In this document: positions 26,585-36,726 of the stretch, piece by piece
Position numbering within the stretch: position 1 is the first letter of the stretch
Layout of the letters: each line of letters starts with the position of its first letter
Assembly (NCBI RefSeq): GCF_023721415.1
Contig: NZ_JAMQVC010000004.1
Location: 186,001 to 250,000 of the forward strand
Length of the DNA: 64,000 bases
Reading direction: 5' to 3'
DNA from: Galbibacter mesophilus
GTDB lineage: Bacteria; Bacteroidota; Bacteroidia; Flavobacteriales; Flavobacteriaceae
Notes under the pieces: generated by a model
The model's input: the letters and a program-made list of their open reading frames with translations, nothing else
The model's database searches: none
What the model was told of the DNA's origin: nothing
Position numbers and translations under genes: made by a program

Positions 26585-28381
26585 TTGAATCAGTTACAAA
26601 CATATTTTTGCCTCCTCTTACTTAGTTTTTCTTTTCTGCTTTCCGCACAGGAAAAAAAAGAAATCACCATTGTTCATGGTGGAGATTTCAACAAGGACGA
26701 AGAAAAATATCCTGGGGCTTCCATTTTCAGTAAAGACGACCAACAGGTTCAATTTGAACATCAAGGAATAGATCTTTGGTGTGATTTAGCGGTTTATTAT
26801 CAAACTGAAAATCGCATTCAAGCTTATGGAAACGTTTTCTTTCAGCAAGGAGATTCTATAAAAATGAATAGTGAATATGTTGAGTACGATGGAACTACGA
26901 AAATTGCACTTGCCCGTGTAAAAGTAATTCTTAGGAACAATTCCATGACGCTCAATACGGAAGAATTGGAATTTGACCGAAACAAACAAGAAGCTTTCTA
27001 CGAGAATTTTGGAACCGTAAAAGACAGCGCCAATGTTTTAACGAGCGACAAAGGGCGCTACTACATGGAAATTGATAAATATGAATTTAAGAGTGATGTA
27101 AAAATCACCAATCCGGATTATGTTATAAATTCGGCACGAATGGATTATTACACCAATTCCAAAAATGCATACATGTATGGCCCCTCTACCGTTGTTGGTG
27201 AAGACTATAAAATGTATTGCGAGCGCGGTTACTACAACACCACAGCAGAAACGGGTTACGGAGTTAAAAATACAAGAATTGATTATAGCGACCGTATTAT
27301 TTATGGCGATAGCTTGTATTTTGACAAGGCAACTGAATTTGCTTCGGCCACCAATAACATTAAAGTTATCGATACGGTAAACGATGGCGTCTTACGCGGA
27401 CATTATGCCGAAATTTACAAATCCAAAGACTCCGTTTTGGTAACCAAAAAAGCATTGGCCATTAGTGTTTTTGAAAAAGATTCAATGTATATCCATGCGG
27501 ATACACTCATGGTTACAGGTAAGGAAAATGAACGCATTGTAAGGGCTTTTCGCGATGCTCGCTTTTACAAAACAGATTTAAGCGGAAAATGCGACTCCAT
27601 CCATAGTGATGAAAAAACTGGAGTTGCCCAGCTGATTACTAAAATTCCACCTGGAACCCCCGAAAATAAATTACCGGCTTTTAGGCCTGTTCTTTGGAGC
27701 GGGGACACCCAAATGACTGGAGATAGTATTCATATTATTTCCAATGTGAAAACTGAAAAATTAGACTCCTTAAAGGTTTGGGACAATGCTTTTATCATTC
27801 AAAAAGATTCTTTAAGCGGAATTAAGTTTAAAGACTCTTTAAAGCAAGGTTACAATCAAATTAAAGGAAAATATCTATACGGTTTATTTGAAGAGAATGA
27901 ACTGAAGATTGTAGATATCGTTAAAAATGCTGAGCTTATCTACTACCTTTGGGACGATGACGATGAGTTTGTGGGTATAGACAAACGTTTGTGCGGACTC
28001 ATACAAATGGTCATGGTAGAAAACGAAATAGACAACACCACTTCTTTCATAAATGTAGAAGGCGATATTTTTCCGGATGATGAGCTCCCTATCAATGGGC
28101 GGAAATTTAGAGGGTTCTACTGGCGCGGCGATGAAATAATCCTAAGCGTTGATGACCTTTTTAGCGAAGCTGATAAAAATATAGAACTCCCAATTATCAA
28201 TGGTGTTAACAATCCAATTGATATCGACAATCCTAATTTAGCGCCCGAAGAAACGTTAAAAGGCACCGAGCCGACTTCAGAAAAAGAAGAAAAGCCGAAA
28301 AAAGCAGGGCAAAGTTCAAACAACAAAGCTACTTTGCCAAAACAGGCCCCTACCAAGAAAAAGGAATCTACCAATAGTTAA
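26585..28381 (+). CDS. OstA-like protein (LptA/LptD N-domain family)
   Basis: The 598-residue product has a signal peptide (residues 1-21, ending LLSAQ). A long beta-jellyroll/OstA region follows, with repeated segments of the type AYGNVFFQQGDSIKMNSEYVEYDG, NTEELEFDRNKQEAFYENFG and KGRYYMEIDKYEFKSDVKI, characteristic of periplasmic LPS-transport proteins. The C-terminus is a Lys/Pro/Ser-rich tail. It starts at TTG 17 bp after a -7 element. It probably shapes the LPS bridge (LptA-like), but no Lpt genes flank it. The next gene is 33 bp downstream. Confidence 0.82.
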   Translation: MNQLQTYFCLLLLSFSFLLSAQEKKEITIVHGGDFNKDEEKYPGASIFSKDDQQVQFEHQGIDLWCDLAVYYQTENRIQAYGNVFFQQGDSIKMNSEYVEYDGTTKIALARVKVILRNNSMTLNTEELEFDRNKQEAFYENFGTVKDSANVLTSDKGRYYMEIDKYEFKSDVKITNPDYVINSARMDYYTNSKNAYMYGPSTVVGEDYKMYCERGYYNTTAETGYGVKNTRIDYSDRIIYGDSLYFDKATEFASATNNIKVIDTVNDGVLRGHYAEIYKSKDSVLVTKKALAISVFEKDSMYIHADTLMVTGKENERIVRAFRDARFYKTDLSGKCDSIHSDEKTGVAQLITKIPPGTPENKLPAFRPVLWSGDTQMTGDSIHIISNVKTEKLDSLKVWDNAFIIQKDSLSGIKFKDSLKQGYNQIKGKYLYGLFEENELKIVDIVKNAELIYYLWDDDDEFVGIDKRLCGLIQMVMVENEIDNTTSFINVEGDIFPDDELPINGRKFRGFYWRGDEIILSVDDLFSEADKNIELPIINGVNNPIDIDNPNLAPEETLKGTEPTSEKEEKPKKAGQSSNNKATLPKQAPTKKKESTNS

Positions 28382-28414
28382 GTCCATTATAATTTTAATT
28401 TAAAAGAGCTGTTA

Positions 28415-29608
28415 ATGCAAGAGGACTTTTTAAAATATCAAGCCCAAACTGGCCCTACCCCATTGAGTGTAGAGGTTTCCCGTGCCGAAGGAAGTTATAT
28501 TTATGATACTTCTGGTAAGGCGTATTTAGATTTTGTAGCGGGCGTTTCTGCAAATACGTTGGGACACAGCCACCCAGCCATCGTAAAAGCGGTTCAAGAA
28601 CAAGCGGCTTCGTATATGCACGTGATGGTGTATGGGGAATACATTCAAAAACCTGCGGTAGATTACGCCAAGTTACTGGCGGCCCATCTTCCCTCCTCTT
28701 TAAGCACTACGTATTTGGTGAATTCGGGAACTGAGGCTATTGAAGGCGCTATGAAATTAGCAAAACGCGCCACGGGAAGATCAGAATTTATTAGCGCAAA
28801 ACATGCGTACCACGGAAACACACAGGGCACCATGAGCCTTATGGGGTACGAAGAACGAAAAAAAGCGTACAGACCACTGCTGCCTGATATTAAATTTATT
28901 GAATTCAACAGCCAAGAAGAAATTCAAAAAATCACTCGAAAAACTGCGGCCGTTGTACTGGAAACGATACAAGGAGGCGCTGGCTTTTTAGAGCCAACAA
29001 ACGATTACTTGCAAAAGGTAAAAGAGCGCTGTGAAGAAGTTGGCGCTTTGTTAATTTTAGATGAAATCCAGCCTGGATTTGGTAGAACAGGCAAACTTTT
29101 TGGCTTTATGCATTACAACGTGGTTCCAGACATTCTTGTTATCGGTAAAGGAATGGCAAGCGGAATGCCCGTAGGTGCTTTTGTTAGTTCTTATGACAGG
29201 ATGGCACTTTTAAAAGAATCACCAAAAATGGGACACATAACCACTTTTGGCGGACACCCAGTAATTGCTGCCGCAGCCTTGCAAACACTTAAAGAACTTA
29301 CCACCTCATCAATCATTGAGGAAACACTGAAAAAAGAAAAAGAATTTCGTAAGCATTTGGTACATCCTTTGATTAAGGAGATTAGAGGAAGAGGGTTAAT
29401 GCTGGCCATTATTGTTGAAAATCCTGAAATAACCAATTATTTGGTGCTTGAAGGAATGAAACGAGGCCTAATATTATTTTGGCTTCTTTTTGAACCAAAA
29501 GCGGTAAGAATAACACCACCATTAACTATCTCAAATGAAGAAATTGAAAAAGGTTGCGCTCTAATTTTAGCCTTGCTAAATGAATGGGAAAACCAAAATG
29601 TTAACTAA
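28415..29608 (+). CDS. Class III pyridoxal-phosphate aminotransferase
   Basis: The 397-residue product belongs to the acetylornithine/ornithine aminotransferase subgroup. Motifs are GVSANTLGHSHPAIV near residue 45, NSGTEAIEGAMKLAKRATGR near 105, HAYHGNTQG near 130, the cofactor Asp in LILDEIQPGFGRTG near 215, and the Schiff-base Lys in IGKGMASGMPVGAF near 245. The amino donor cannot be fixed from sequence. It lies between the OstA-like and TPR genes and is likely co-transcribed with them, although nothing links their functions. Confidence 0.9.
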   Translation: MQEDFLKYQAQTGPTPLSVEVSRAEGSYIYDTSGKAYLDFVAGVSANTLGHSHPAIVKAVQEQAASYMHVMVYGEYIQKPAVDYAKLLAAHLPSSLSTTYLVNSGTEAIEGAMKLAKRATGRSEFISAKHAYHGNTQGTMSLMGYEERKKAYRPLLPDIKFIEFNSQEEIQKITRKTAAVVLETIQGGAGFLEPTNDYLQKVKERCEEVGALLILDEIQPGFGRTGKLFGFMHYNVVPDILVIGKGMASGMPVGAFVSSYDRMALLKESPKMGHITTFGGHPVIAAAALQTLKELTTSSIIEETLKKEKEFRKHLVHPLIKEIRGRGLMLAIIVENPEITNYLVLEGMKRGLILFWLLFEPKAVRITPPLTISNEEIEKGCALILALLNEWENQNVN

Positions 29609-29696
29609 TTTGTTAATAACAATAAGGCAAGTAGTTCGATCTTAACACTACTAAACCCTAAATTTATTAACGTAGAAATCTAAAAATGCATCGCCT

Positions 29697-31097
29697 ATGC
29701 CATTTAGTGCTCACGAAGATCATAATTTACCGTTAGCAAAATTCGAATCAATGCTAAAAACAAATGATGTTTATTTCTTTGATTCCGAAGATTTCCAGGA
29801 GATTACCCATCATTATCTAGACTCAGGAAAAATTTCTTTAGCCAAAAAAGCTATTAAAATTGGTTTGGAGCAACATCCAGCCTCTTCAGAGCTAAAACTA
29901 TTGCATGTTGAGGTACTGGTTTTTGAAAACCGTTTTGAAGCTGCGGAAAAAATTCTTGATGAATTACAATCAATAGAATCTTCCAACGAGGAAATTCTCA
30001 TTCAAAAAGCAAACATTTATTCTAAACAGGACAATCATCAAAAGGCTATAATTCTTTTACAGGAAGCCATCACAATGACTGATGATAATTCTGATATTTA
30101 TTCTTTACTTGGGATGGAATATTTGTTTTTGGATGACTATGTTTCTGCTAAAGATGCTTTTATCAATTGCCTTTATGAAGATTATGAAGACTATGCGGCA
30201 CTTTACAATGTAATCTACTGCTTCGACTTTTTAGAAGATTTTGATGGCGCCATTGAGTTTTTAAATTCTTATTTGGATCAAAATCCGTATTGCGAAGTAG
30301 CTTGGCATCAACTTGGGAAACAATTTGTTAGCAAAAAAATGTACAAGGAAGCCCTGTCTAGTTTTGATTTTGCCATCTATTCCGACGATACTTTTATTGG
30401 AGCATATCTTGAAAAAGGACGTGTTTTAGAACGTTTAAAAAGATATAATGAAGCGATTGAGAATTACGAAATAACACTGGGTTTAGACGATCCTACTTCT
30501 TTTGCTTACTTAAGAATAGGGAAATGCCACAACAAATTGGGCAATTACGACCTTGCCAAGAAATTCTTTTACAGAACTGTACACGAAGATCCGTTATTAG
30601 ACAAAGGTTGGATTGCGATTACCGATTTTTACTACAATCAGCGTAACTATCAAAAAGCGTTGTACTACATCAACAAGGCTATTAACATAGATAGTGAAAA
30701 TGTTTTGTATTGGAAACGGAGCGCCAAAATAAATGAATTGCTTCATTTTTATGAAGAAGCAGACCTTGCATACCAAAAAGCGATTGAACTCGGAAATTAC
30801 GAGCTACAAACTTGGATTTCATGGTCGGATATTCTATTGAAACTTGGTGAGTATGACAGTGCCATCCATACGTTGCTTCAAGCATTGGAATTCTACCCAG
30901 AACATGCCGATTTGGAATACCGTTTGGCGGGAATGTATTACCTGTCTTCTGATTCCTTAAAAGGCACTTATCACTTAAAAAATGCTTTGAAACACAATTA
31001 TGAAGAACACGATACCATGGAAATTTTATTCCCTGCAGTTTACAACCGTAAAACGGTAAAAAATATTATCCATAGTTTTAAAAACACACCTTTGTAA
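29697..31097 (+). CDS. Tetratricopeptide-repeat protein
   Basis: The 466-residue soluble protein is built of about ten TPR units with the usual W/L/G/Y/A/F/A/P spacing, for example YAALYNVIYCFDFLEDFDGA, AWHQLGKQFVSKKMYKEAL, AYLEKGRVLERLKRYNEAI and AYLRIGKCHNKLGNYDLA. It has no signal peptide, so it is a cytoplasmic scaffold of unknown partner. It lies 88 bp downstream of the aminotransferase. An earlier in-frame ATG is not needed. Confidence 0.88.
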   Translation: MPFSAHEDHNLPLAKFESMLKTNDVYFFDSEDFQEITHHYLDSGKISLAKKAIKIGLEQHPASSELKLLHVEVLVFENRFEAAEKILDELQSIESSNEEILIQKANIYSKQDNHQKAIILLQEAITMTDDNSDIYSLLGMEYLFLDDYVSAKDAFINCLYEDYEDYAALYNVIYCFDFLEDFDGAIEFLNSYLDQNPYCEVAWHQLGKQFVSKKMYKEALSSFDFAIYSDDTFIGAYLEKGRVLERLKRYNEAIENYEITLGLDDPTSFAYLRIGKCHNKLGNYDLAKKFFYRTVHEDPLLDKGWIAITDFYYNQRNYQKALYYINKAINIDSENVLYWKRSAKINELLHFYEEADLAYQKAIELGNYELQTWISWSDILLKLGEYDSAIHTLLQALEFYPEHADLEYRLAGMYYLSSDSLKGTYHLKNALKHNYEEHDTMEILFPAVYNRKTVKNIIHSFKNTPL

Positions 31098-31175
31098 AAT
31101 TGTTGCTTTTCAAACGGACATTGGTTAGGTATAAATAAAAAAAACCATGTATTTTTGTTCGCCTAAGAACAAAAT

Positions 31176-32093
31176 ATGCAACGATCATTTTTAGAATATT
31201 TCATTATAACTTTAAAGGGAATTGCCATGGGAGCAGCGGATGTTGTTCCTGGGGTTTCCGGCGGAACTATTGCTTTTATTTCGGGCATCTATGAAGAGTT
31301 AATTAATTCTATTAACAACGTAAATTTACAAGCCTTAAAAATCCTTCGAAAAGAAGGCGTAAAAAAAGCGTGGGAACATGTAAATGGTAATTTTCTTGCA
31401 GCACTATTTCTTGGAATTGCCATTAGCGTACTTTCCTTGGCCAAACTTCTGGAATGGCTTTTGGAAAACCATCCCATTTTACTTTGGTCTTTCTTTTTCG
31501 GACTAGTCGTAGCTAGTGTAATTTTTGTAGGAAAGCAAATCAGTAAATGGAGCATTGGAACTGCAATTGCATTAATAGTTGGTGCGCTGGCAGCTTATTA
31601 TATTACAACTTTACCTCCCATGCACGATACTGGAGGTTACTTACATCTCTTTTTTGCAGGAGCTTTGGCTATTTGTGCGATGATTTTACCTGGGATTTCA
31701 GGAGCTTTTATTTTGGTACTTTTGGGAGCTTACGGAATTATCCTAGGAGCTATTAATACCCGTGACCTCAAAACAATTGCAGTAGTTGGGCTTGGTGCCG
31801 TTTTCGGAATCTTAACATTTTCCAGACTTTTAAAATACCTTTTCGACAATTACAAGAATATTACTTTAGCTATTCTAACTGGATTTATATTGGGCTCTCT
31901 AAACAAAATTTGGCCTTGGAAAGCAATAACTGAAATTAAAAAGTTTGGTGATAAAACCATTATTATCGACCATAGTGTGAGTCCGTTTAATTTTGATGGA
32001 AATCCACAATTATTTTCAGCAATTATTTTGGCAATTATCGGTTTTTTAACCATCTTTCTTCTAGAAAAGTTAGCCTCGGTAAAAGAAACGTAA
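31176..32093 (+). CDS. DUF368 membrane protein (undecaprenyl-phosphate translocase family), copy 1
   Basis: The 305-residue product has about eight hydrophobic helices. The N-terminal signature GIAMGAADVVPGVSGGTIAFISGIYEEL and the internal repeat CAMILPGISGAFILVLLGAYG define DUF368. Family members (PopT) have been shown to flip undecaprenyl phosphate for recycling of the envelope lipid carrier. The stop codon abuts the ATG of the second copy with no spacing. Confidence 0.92.
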   Translation: MQRSFLEYFIITLKGIAMGAADVVPGVSGGTIAFISGIYEELINSINNVNLQALKILRKEGVKKAWEHVNGNFLAALFLGIAISVLSLAKLLEWLLENHPILLWSFFFGLVVASVIFVGKQISKWSIGTAIALIVGALAAYYITTLPPMHDTGGYLHLFFAGALAICAMILPGISGAFILVLLGAYGIILGAINTRDLKTIAVVGLGAVFGILTFSRLLKYLFDNYKNITLAILTGFILGSLNKIWPWKAITEIKKFGDKTIIIDHSVSPFNFDGNPQLFSAIILAIIGFLTIFLLEKLASVKET

Positions 32094-33116
32094 ATGCAGC
32101 AACCAACCCGCACACTACTGGATAAATTCTTCCTTTTTATCAAAGGTTTGGCCATGGGAGCTGCCAATAAGGTACCTGGCGTTTCTGGAGGTGTGGTGGC
32201 GTTTGTAGCTGGATTTTATGAAGAGTTTATCTATTCCCTTCAAAAAGTCAACTTGAAGGCTTTTAAACTACTAATTAATGGCCGTTTTAAAAGTTTTTAC
32301 CAGTACATTAATGGTCGTTTCTTGTCCCTTTTGCTTTTGGGGATGCTAGTTAGCTATTTTAGCGTTTCTAAAATTCTGGACTATTTTATTGCTCACAAAG
32401 AACTCTATGTTTGGGCTGCTTTCTTTGGGATGATTGTTGGTTCCATCTATTACATCGGTAAAGACTTCAACCACTGGAATAAAAAGACAATTGTTTTTAG
32501 TATTATCGGAATCTTAATTGGAGTTTCCCTAAGTTTTTTAAATCCGGCAAAGCAAAACGATAATCTGCTTTTTGTTTTTTTCTGCGGAATTATTAGCGTC
32601 TCCGGTATGACATTGCCCGGACTTTCAGGCTCATTTATCCTAATTCTCTTAGGAAATTATGTATTGCTGCTGGTAGATTCCGTAAACGCCTTATACGATA
32701 CTTTTGCTGAACTTTTTCAAGGCGATTTTAGCTTTGTCAGCAATTCTGAACGCCTAACCATGCTAAAAATATTAGCGGTTTTCACATTGGGTTCGGTTAC
32801 CGGTTTGGTCACTCTTTCCCATCTGCTAAGCTATGTTTTAAAAAACTTTAAAAATAGTACCACCGCAATAATACTCGGATTTATAACAGGCTCTTTGGGA
32901 GTTGTTTGGCCATGGAAAAAAACAATTTACCGTGTGGACGATTACGGCAATATCTTAAAAGATTCCGCAGGGGAAAAAATCGTGGTAAATTACCAAAGAT
33001 TTATACCAGAAATTTCATCCATGGAAACTTGGGCAGCTATCGGGTTTATAATCTTAGGAATATTAATTGTACTAGCATTGGACTGGTACGGTAAAAAAAC
33101 ACTGAAAAATGAATAA
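32094..33116 (+). CDS. DUF368 membrane protein, copy 2
   Basis: The 340-residue paralogue of the preceding gene starts directly after its stop. It carries GLAMGAANKVPGVSGGVVAFVAGFYEEF and SGMTLPGLSGSFILILLGNYV. A longer extracytoplasmic insertion near the C-terminus (the DDYGNILKDSAGEKIVVNYQ region) sets it apart. Its end overlaps aroE by 8 bp. The two may form a heteromeric translocase or work on different lipid carriers. Confidence 0.92.
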   Translation: MQQPTRTLLDKFFLFIKGLAMGAANKVPGVSGGVVAFVAGFYEEFIYSLQKVNLKAFKLLINGRFKSFYQYINGRFLSLLLLGMLVSYFSVSKILDYFIAHKELYVWAAFFGMIVGSIYYIGKDFNHWNKKTIVFSIIGILIGVSLSFLNPAKQNDNLLFVFFCGIISVSGMTLPGLSGSFILILLGNYVLLLVDSVNALYDTFAELFQGDFSFVSNSERLTMLKILAVFTLGSVTGLVTLSHLLSYVLKNFKNSTTAIILGFITGSLGVVWPWKKTIYRVDDYGNILKDSAGEKIVVNYQRFIPEISSMETWAAIGFIILGILIVLALDWYGKKTLKNE

Positions 33117-33846
33117 GCTTTTTGGATTATTGGGAAAAAATATTTCCTATTCTTTTTCTAAAGGATATTTTACTGAAAAATTTAAAGAACTTGGAATAAG
33201 CGATACCCACACCTATGTTAATTTCGATTTAAAAGAAGTAAGTGAAATTGAAAAGGTTCTTGCTGAAAAGCCAAATACCGTTGGCTTTAACGTTACCATT
33301 CCTTACAAGGAAGCAATTATACCGTACTTATCGGATATTGATAAAAAAGCGAAAGAAATTGGTGCTGTAAACGTAGTTAAAGTTACTGAAGACGGACTAA
33401 AAGGCTACAATACTGATGTAGATGGATTTGAAAATTCCATAAAGCCCCATCTCAAATCATCTCACAAAAACGCCCTGATTCTAGGAACCGGAGGTGCTTC
33501 CAAAGCGGTAAAATACGCTCTTGAAAATATGGGAATGCAATGCACCTATGTTTCTAGAACGGCTTCCGAAGGAAAAATCAGTTACGAAAGCCTCTCAAAA
33601 GAGGTTATGGAAAAAAATTTGGTTATTGTGAATTGTACTCCTTTGGGAACACACCCTAATATTGAACTAAGACCAGCTATTCCTTATGAATTTATTACTG
33701 ATGAACATCTGGTCTTTGATCTTATTTATAATCCCTCGCAAACCACTTTCATGAAATTAGCCGAAGAAAATGGCGCTTTTGCCCTAAACGGACATGAAAT
33801 GCTGAAGCTTCAAGCCGAAAAAGCATGGGAAATTTGGAATGACTAG
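33109..33846 (+). CDS. aroE: Shikimate 5-dehydrogenase
   Basis: NADPH-dependent reduction of 3-dehydroshikimate in chorismate synthesis. Shikimate binding: GLLGKNISYSFSKGYF at residues 4-19 and NVTIPYKEAIIP near 63. Cofactor loop: LILGTGGASKAVKYAL near 122. Also NTDVDG near 103 and the C-terminal NGHEMLKLQAEKAWEIW. At 245 residues it is the compact Bacteroidota form. It overlaps the DUF368 copy 2 gene by 8 bp, so translation is coupled. Confidence 0.95.
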   Translation: MNKLFGLLGKNISYSFSKGYFTEKFKELGISDTHTYVNFDLKEVSEIEKVLAEKPNTVGFNVTIPYKEAIIPYLSDIDKKAKEIGAVNVVKVTEDGLKGYNTDVDGFENSIKPHLKSSHKNALILGTGGASKAVKYALENMGMQCTYVSRTASEGKISYESLSKEVMEKNLVIVNCTPLGTHPNIELRPAIPYEFITDEHLVFDLIYNPSQTTFMKLAEENGAFALNGHEMLKLQAEKAWEIWND

Positions 33847-33877
33847 TCAAATTTAATTCCAAATTTCCCGTGAAAAA

Positions 33878-35809
33878 TTAATAATCAAAGCGCTTAAAGG
33901 CTTCTATAGCCGCATAATCTGCCAATCCTAATTTGCGATAATGCGCTGCTGTCTTTTTATTTCGGTCTTCGGCACGTACCCAGAATTCACGTAAGTCCTC
34001 TCCTTGGAATAAAACGCCATCTTTTTGGGTTTGATGAAAGAAAATCGCCTTTCTTTTTCTTAAAACCTGATCTGGACTCATGGGAACTGCCATATCAATT
34101 TCATGGATTTCCCATTCATGCCATGCACCGCGATACAACCATAACCAGCAGTCTTTCATAAATGGCTCTGACTTCAACTCACGCATTGACTTAAAAACAG
34201 CGTCCAAACAAACTTTATGCGTTCCGTGTGGATCGGCTAAATCTCCTGCAGCGTAAACTTGGTGCGGCCTAACCTTGGCTATCAAGTCTTTTACTATTTC
34301 AATATCCTTCTGCCCTAGCGGATTTTTCTTAACCGCTCCTGTTTCATAAAAAGGAAGGTTTAAAAAATGTACTTGATCATCGGGAACATTAAAATAGCGC
34401 GTAGCAGCAATTGATTCCCGCTTTCGTATTAATCCTTTTAGTTCCCTAACTTCCACTGGATCTATTTCATTCTCTTTCTTCTTATTGATACTTTGAATAG
34501 CTTTTTGAATTTTTTCCAACTCTTTCCCTTCCGGAAGGAAATCCATCGCTACTTCAGCAAATTTTAACGCATCGGCATTGGAAACGGCAATATTCCCTGA
34601 AGTTTGATAAGCAATATGAACTTCATGTCCCTGTGCCACCAAACGATCGAAAGTTCCACCCATGGAAATTACGTCATCATCGGGGTGCGGACTAAAAATA
34701 ATTACACGTTTCCGTTCTGGAGATTTGCGCTCTGGGCGGTTAGTATCATCCGCGTTGGGCTTTCCTCCGGGCCAACCGGTAATGGTATGCTGTAACTGGT
34801 TGAACATTTCAATATTCAACTCATACGACGATCCTTTTTCAGCCAAAAGCGAAGCCAATCCGTTTTCATTGTAATCCTTATCCGTAAGTCGTAAAATAGA
34901 CTTTTCCAATTTATCACATAGCCAAACAACAGCTCTTTTAATCATTGGATTTCTCCATTCCACGGCATCTACCAACCACGGAGACTCAAAACGGGTAAGC
35001 ATAGAGGCTGCTTCTGTGTCCAGCACAAAAGTAGTATTGGGATGATCTTGCAAATAAGTAGCCGGGATGTGCGCATCTTCTTCGCCTTCAATAGTTTTTT
35101 TAACTATTTCTGCTTTTTTATGTCCCCATGCCAACAAAACGATACGCTTCGCACTTTTAACCGTTCCAACACCCATGGTAATGGCTTTTTTAGGAACGTT
35201 TTCAATTCCCAAAAATGAACCAGCGGCATCTTCACGTGTTAATTGATCTAAGGTAATACTGCGGGTAATGGAATTAAAGTGAGACCCCGGTTCGTTAAAA
35301 CCAATGTGCCCCGTTCTACCAATACCCAAAAGCTGAAAATCGAGTCCGCCTGCTTGTTCTATTTTTTCTTCATACGCTTTACAATAGGCATGTATTTCTT
35401 CTTGAGGAATAGTCCCGTCTGGTATGTGAATCTGTTCTTTTGGAATATCAATATGGTTGAACAAGTGTTCGTTCATAAAATAATGGTAACTATGAATGCT
35501 TTCAGGATTCATAGGGTAATACTCATCCAAATTAAAAGTGATTACATTCTTAAAGCTTAACCCCTCTTCCTTATGCATTTTAATAAGTTCCTCATACACT
35601 CTTATAGGTGAAGACCCCGTTGCCAAGCCAAGTACACATTTTTCCCCTTTGCTTGCTTTATCGCGAATAATATCAGCGATTTCTTTTGCAACGAGATAAG
35701 AAGCTTTGGAAGATTTTTCAAAAACTACATTATGTATTTTTTCAAACCTACTGTATTCGTAAGTTCCCACTTTTACGTGGCGTATGCCGTCCATTACTTG
35801 ATCTTTCAT
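33878..35809 (-). CDS. nagB: Glucosamine-6-phosphate deaminase fused to a PIG-L/LmbE deacetylase-like domain
   Basis: Residues 20-270 are a NagB deaminase (GLATGSSPIRVYEELIKMH; NLDEYYPMNPESIHSYHYFMNEHLF; LLGIGRTGHIGFNEPGS), converting glucosamine-6-P to fructose-6-P and ammonia. Residues 365-630 are a PIG-L/LmbE domain with the metal motif HPDDDVISMGGTFDRL near 373 and a late DLADPHGTHKVCLDAV, typical of GlcNAc deacetylases. The fusion is known in Bacteroidota and suggests deacetylation and deamination in one polypeptide. The neighbouring DeoR regulator and Na+ symporter make a catabolic amino-sugar locus. Confidence 0.93.
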   Translation of the reverse strand: MKDQVMDGIRHVKVGTYEYSRFEKIHNVVFEKSSKASYLVAKEIADIIRDKASKGEKCVLGLATGSSPIRVYEELIKMHKEEGLSFKNVITFNLDEYYPMNPESIHSYHYFMNEHLFNHIDIPKEQIHIPDGTIPQEEIHAYCKAYEEKIEQAGGLDFQLLGIGRTGHIGFNEPGSHFNSITRSITLDQLTREDAAGSFLGIENVPKKAITMGVGTVKSAKRIVLLAWGHKKAEIVKKTIEGEEDAHIPATYLQDHPNTTFVLDTEAASMLTRFESPWLVDAVEWRNPMIKRAVVWLCDKLEKSILRLTDKDYNENGLASLLAEKGSSYELNIEMFNQLQHTITGWPGGKPNADDTNRPERKSPERKRVIIFSPHPDDDVISMGGTFDRLVAQGHEVHIAYQTSGNIAVSNADALKFAEVAMDFLPEGKELEKIQKAIQSINKKKENEIDPVEVRELKGLIRKRESIAATRYFNVPDDQVHFLNLPFYETGAVKKNPLGQKDIEIVKDLIAKVRPHQVYAAGDLADPHGTHKVCLDAVFKSMRELKSEPFMKDCWLWLYRGAWHEWEIHEIDMAVPMSPDQVLRKRKAIFFHQTQKDGVLFQGEDLREFWVRAEDRNKKTAAHYRKLGLADYAAIEAFKRFDY

Positions 35810-35930
35810 TTAAAATATTTTAGTTTTGATTTGGTGAATAAAACTTATATCCTTTACAATTTTCAATACTCTTTAAAAAGTTATGTCGTAAATCATGTTT
35901 TTCAACATTTCCCATTCCATTAAACACAAA

Positions 35931-36698
35931 CTATAAAATTTGCAATCCCGTACTTAAGTAATCCTGCAATTTAGGTTCATTTAAATCAAGCTCGGTTACC
36001 AGTGTGTTAATTTCCTTTAAGTCGCATACACTATAATTTTGCCGCAAATTCAATTTATTTGATGTAGCCAATGCTACCACTTTATCAGAAGCTTTAATCA
36101 TAACTTTTTTAATTAAAGAAATCTCGTATCCCTCATCCGTTAACCCATTCGGGAGATTTATACTGCTGACCCCGATAAAACATACATCAGCTATTATTTC
36201 AGAAAGCGATTGCACCACGTCTACGCCAACCGTTACCATGGACTTTTTATTTATTTTCCCACCTAGAAAAATAACTTCTACGGAAGGATGCTCGGAAAGC
36301 TGCATGGCAATAGGGAAACTGTAAGTGTATATGGTTGCCTTAAGATCTTTTGGCAGCTGTTTCGCAAACATTAAATTAGTGGTACCTCCACTTATAATCG
36401 CCACCATGCCGTCTTTAATTATGGAATTGGATTTTTGTGCGATAATCGCTTTACTTTCTTTATTGAATATAACATCCTCGTTGTAATGATATAAACGTTG
36501 AATAGTAGACACTGCACCTCCATGAACCTTCATAACCAGTCCTTTTCTATCCAAATCGTTTAAGTCGCGGCGAATGGTATCCTCAGAAACTTGAAGCTTT
36601 TCAGCCAAGACCGAAGATGAAACATTTCTATTGGTTCTAACTTCTTCAACAATTAAAGCTTGTCGCTCTTTTTTTTGCATCCCTCGATATTTATTCAC
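35931..36698 (-). CDS. DeoR/GlpR-family transcriptional regulator of the amino-sugar locus
   Basis: The 255-residue product has an N-terminal DeoR helix-turn-helix (ERQALIVEEVRTNRNVSSSVLAEKLQVSEDTIRRDLNDLDRKGLVMKVHGGAV). The C-terminal sugar-phosphate sensor domain has GGTTNLMFAKQL, FLGGKINKKSMVTVG and ADVCFIGVSSIN. It lies between nagB (same strand, 121 bp) and the divergent symporter. It probably responds to a hexosamine phosphate. The TGCA array at 36727-36769 lies directly upstream of its start. Confidence 0.9.
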   Translation of the reverse strand: MNKYRGMQKKERQALIVEEVRTNRNVSSSVLAEKLQVSEDTIRRDLNDLDRKGLVMKVHGGAVSTIQRLYHYNEDVIFNKESKAIIAQKSNSIIKDGMVAIISGGTTNLMFAKQLPKDLKATIYTYSFPIAMQLSEHPSVEVIFLGGKINKKSMVTVGVDVVQSLSEIIADVCFIGVSSINLPNGLTDEGYEISLIKKVMIKASDKVVALATSNKLNLRQNYSVCDLKEINTLVTELDLNEPKLQDYLSTGLQIL

Positions 36699-36726
36699 TT
36701 ATCTCAAAAGCAAATTTAATTTTAAA

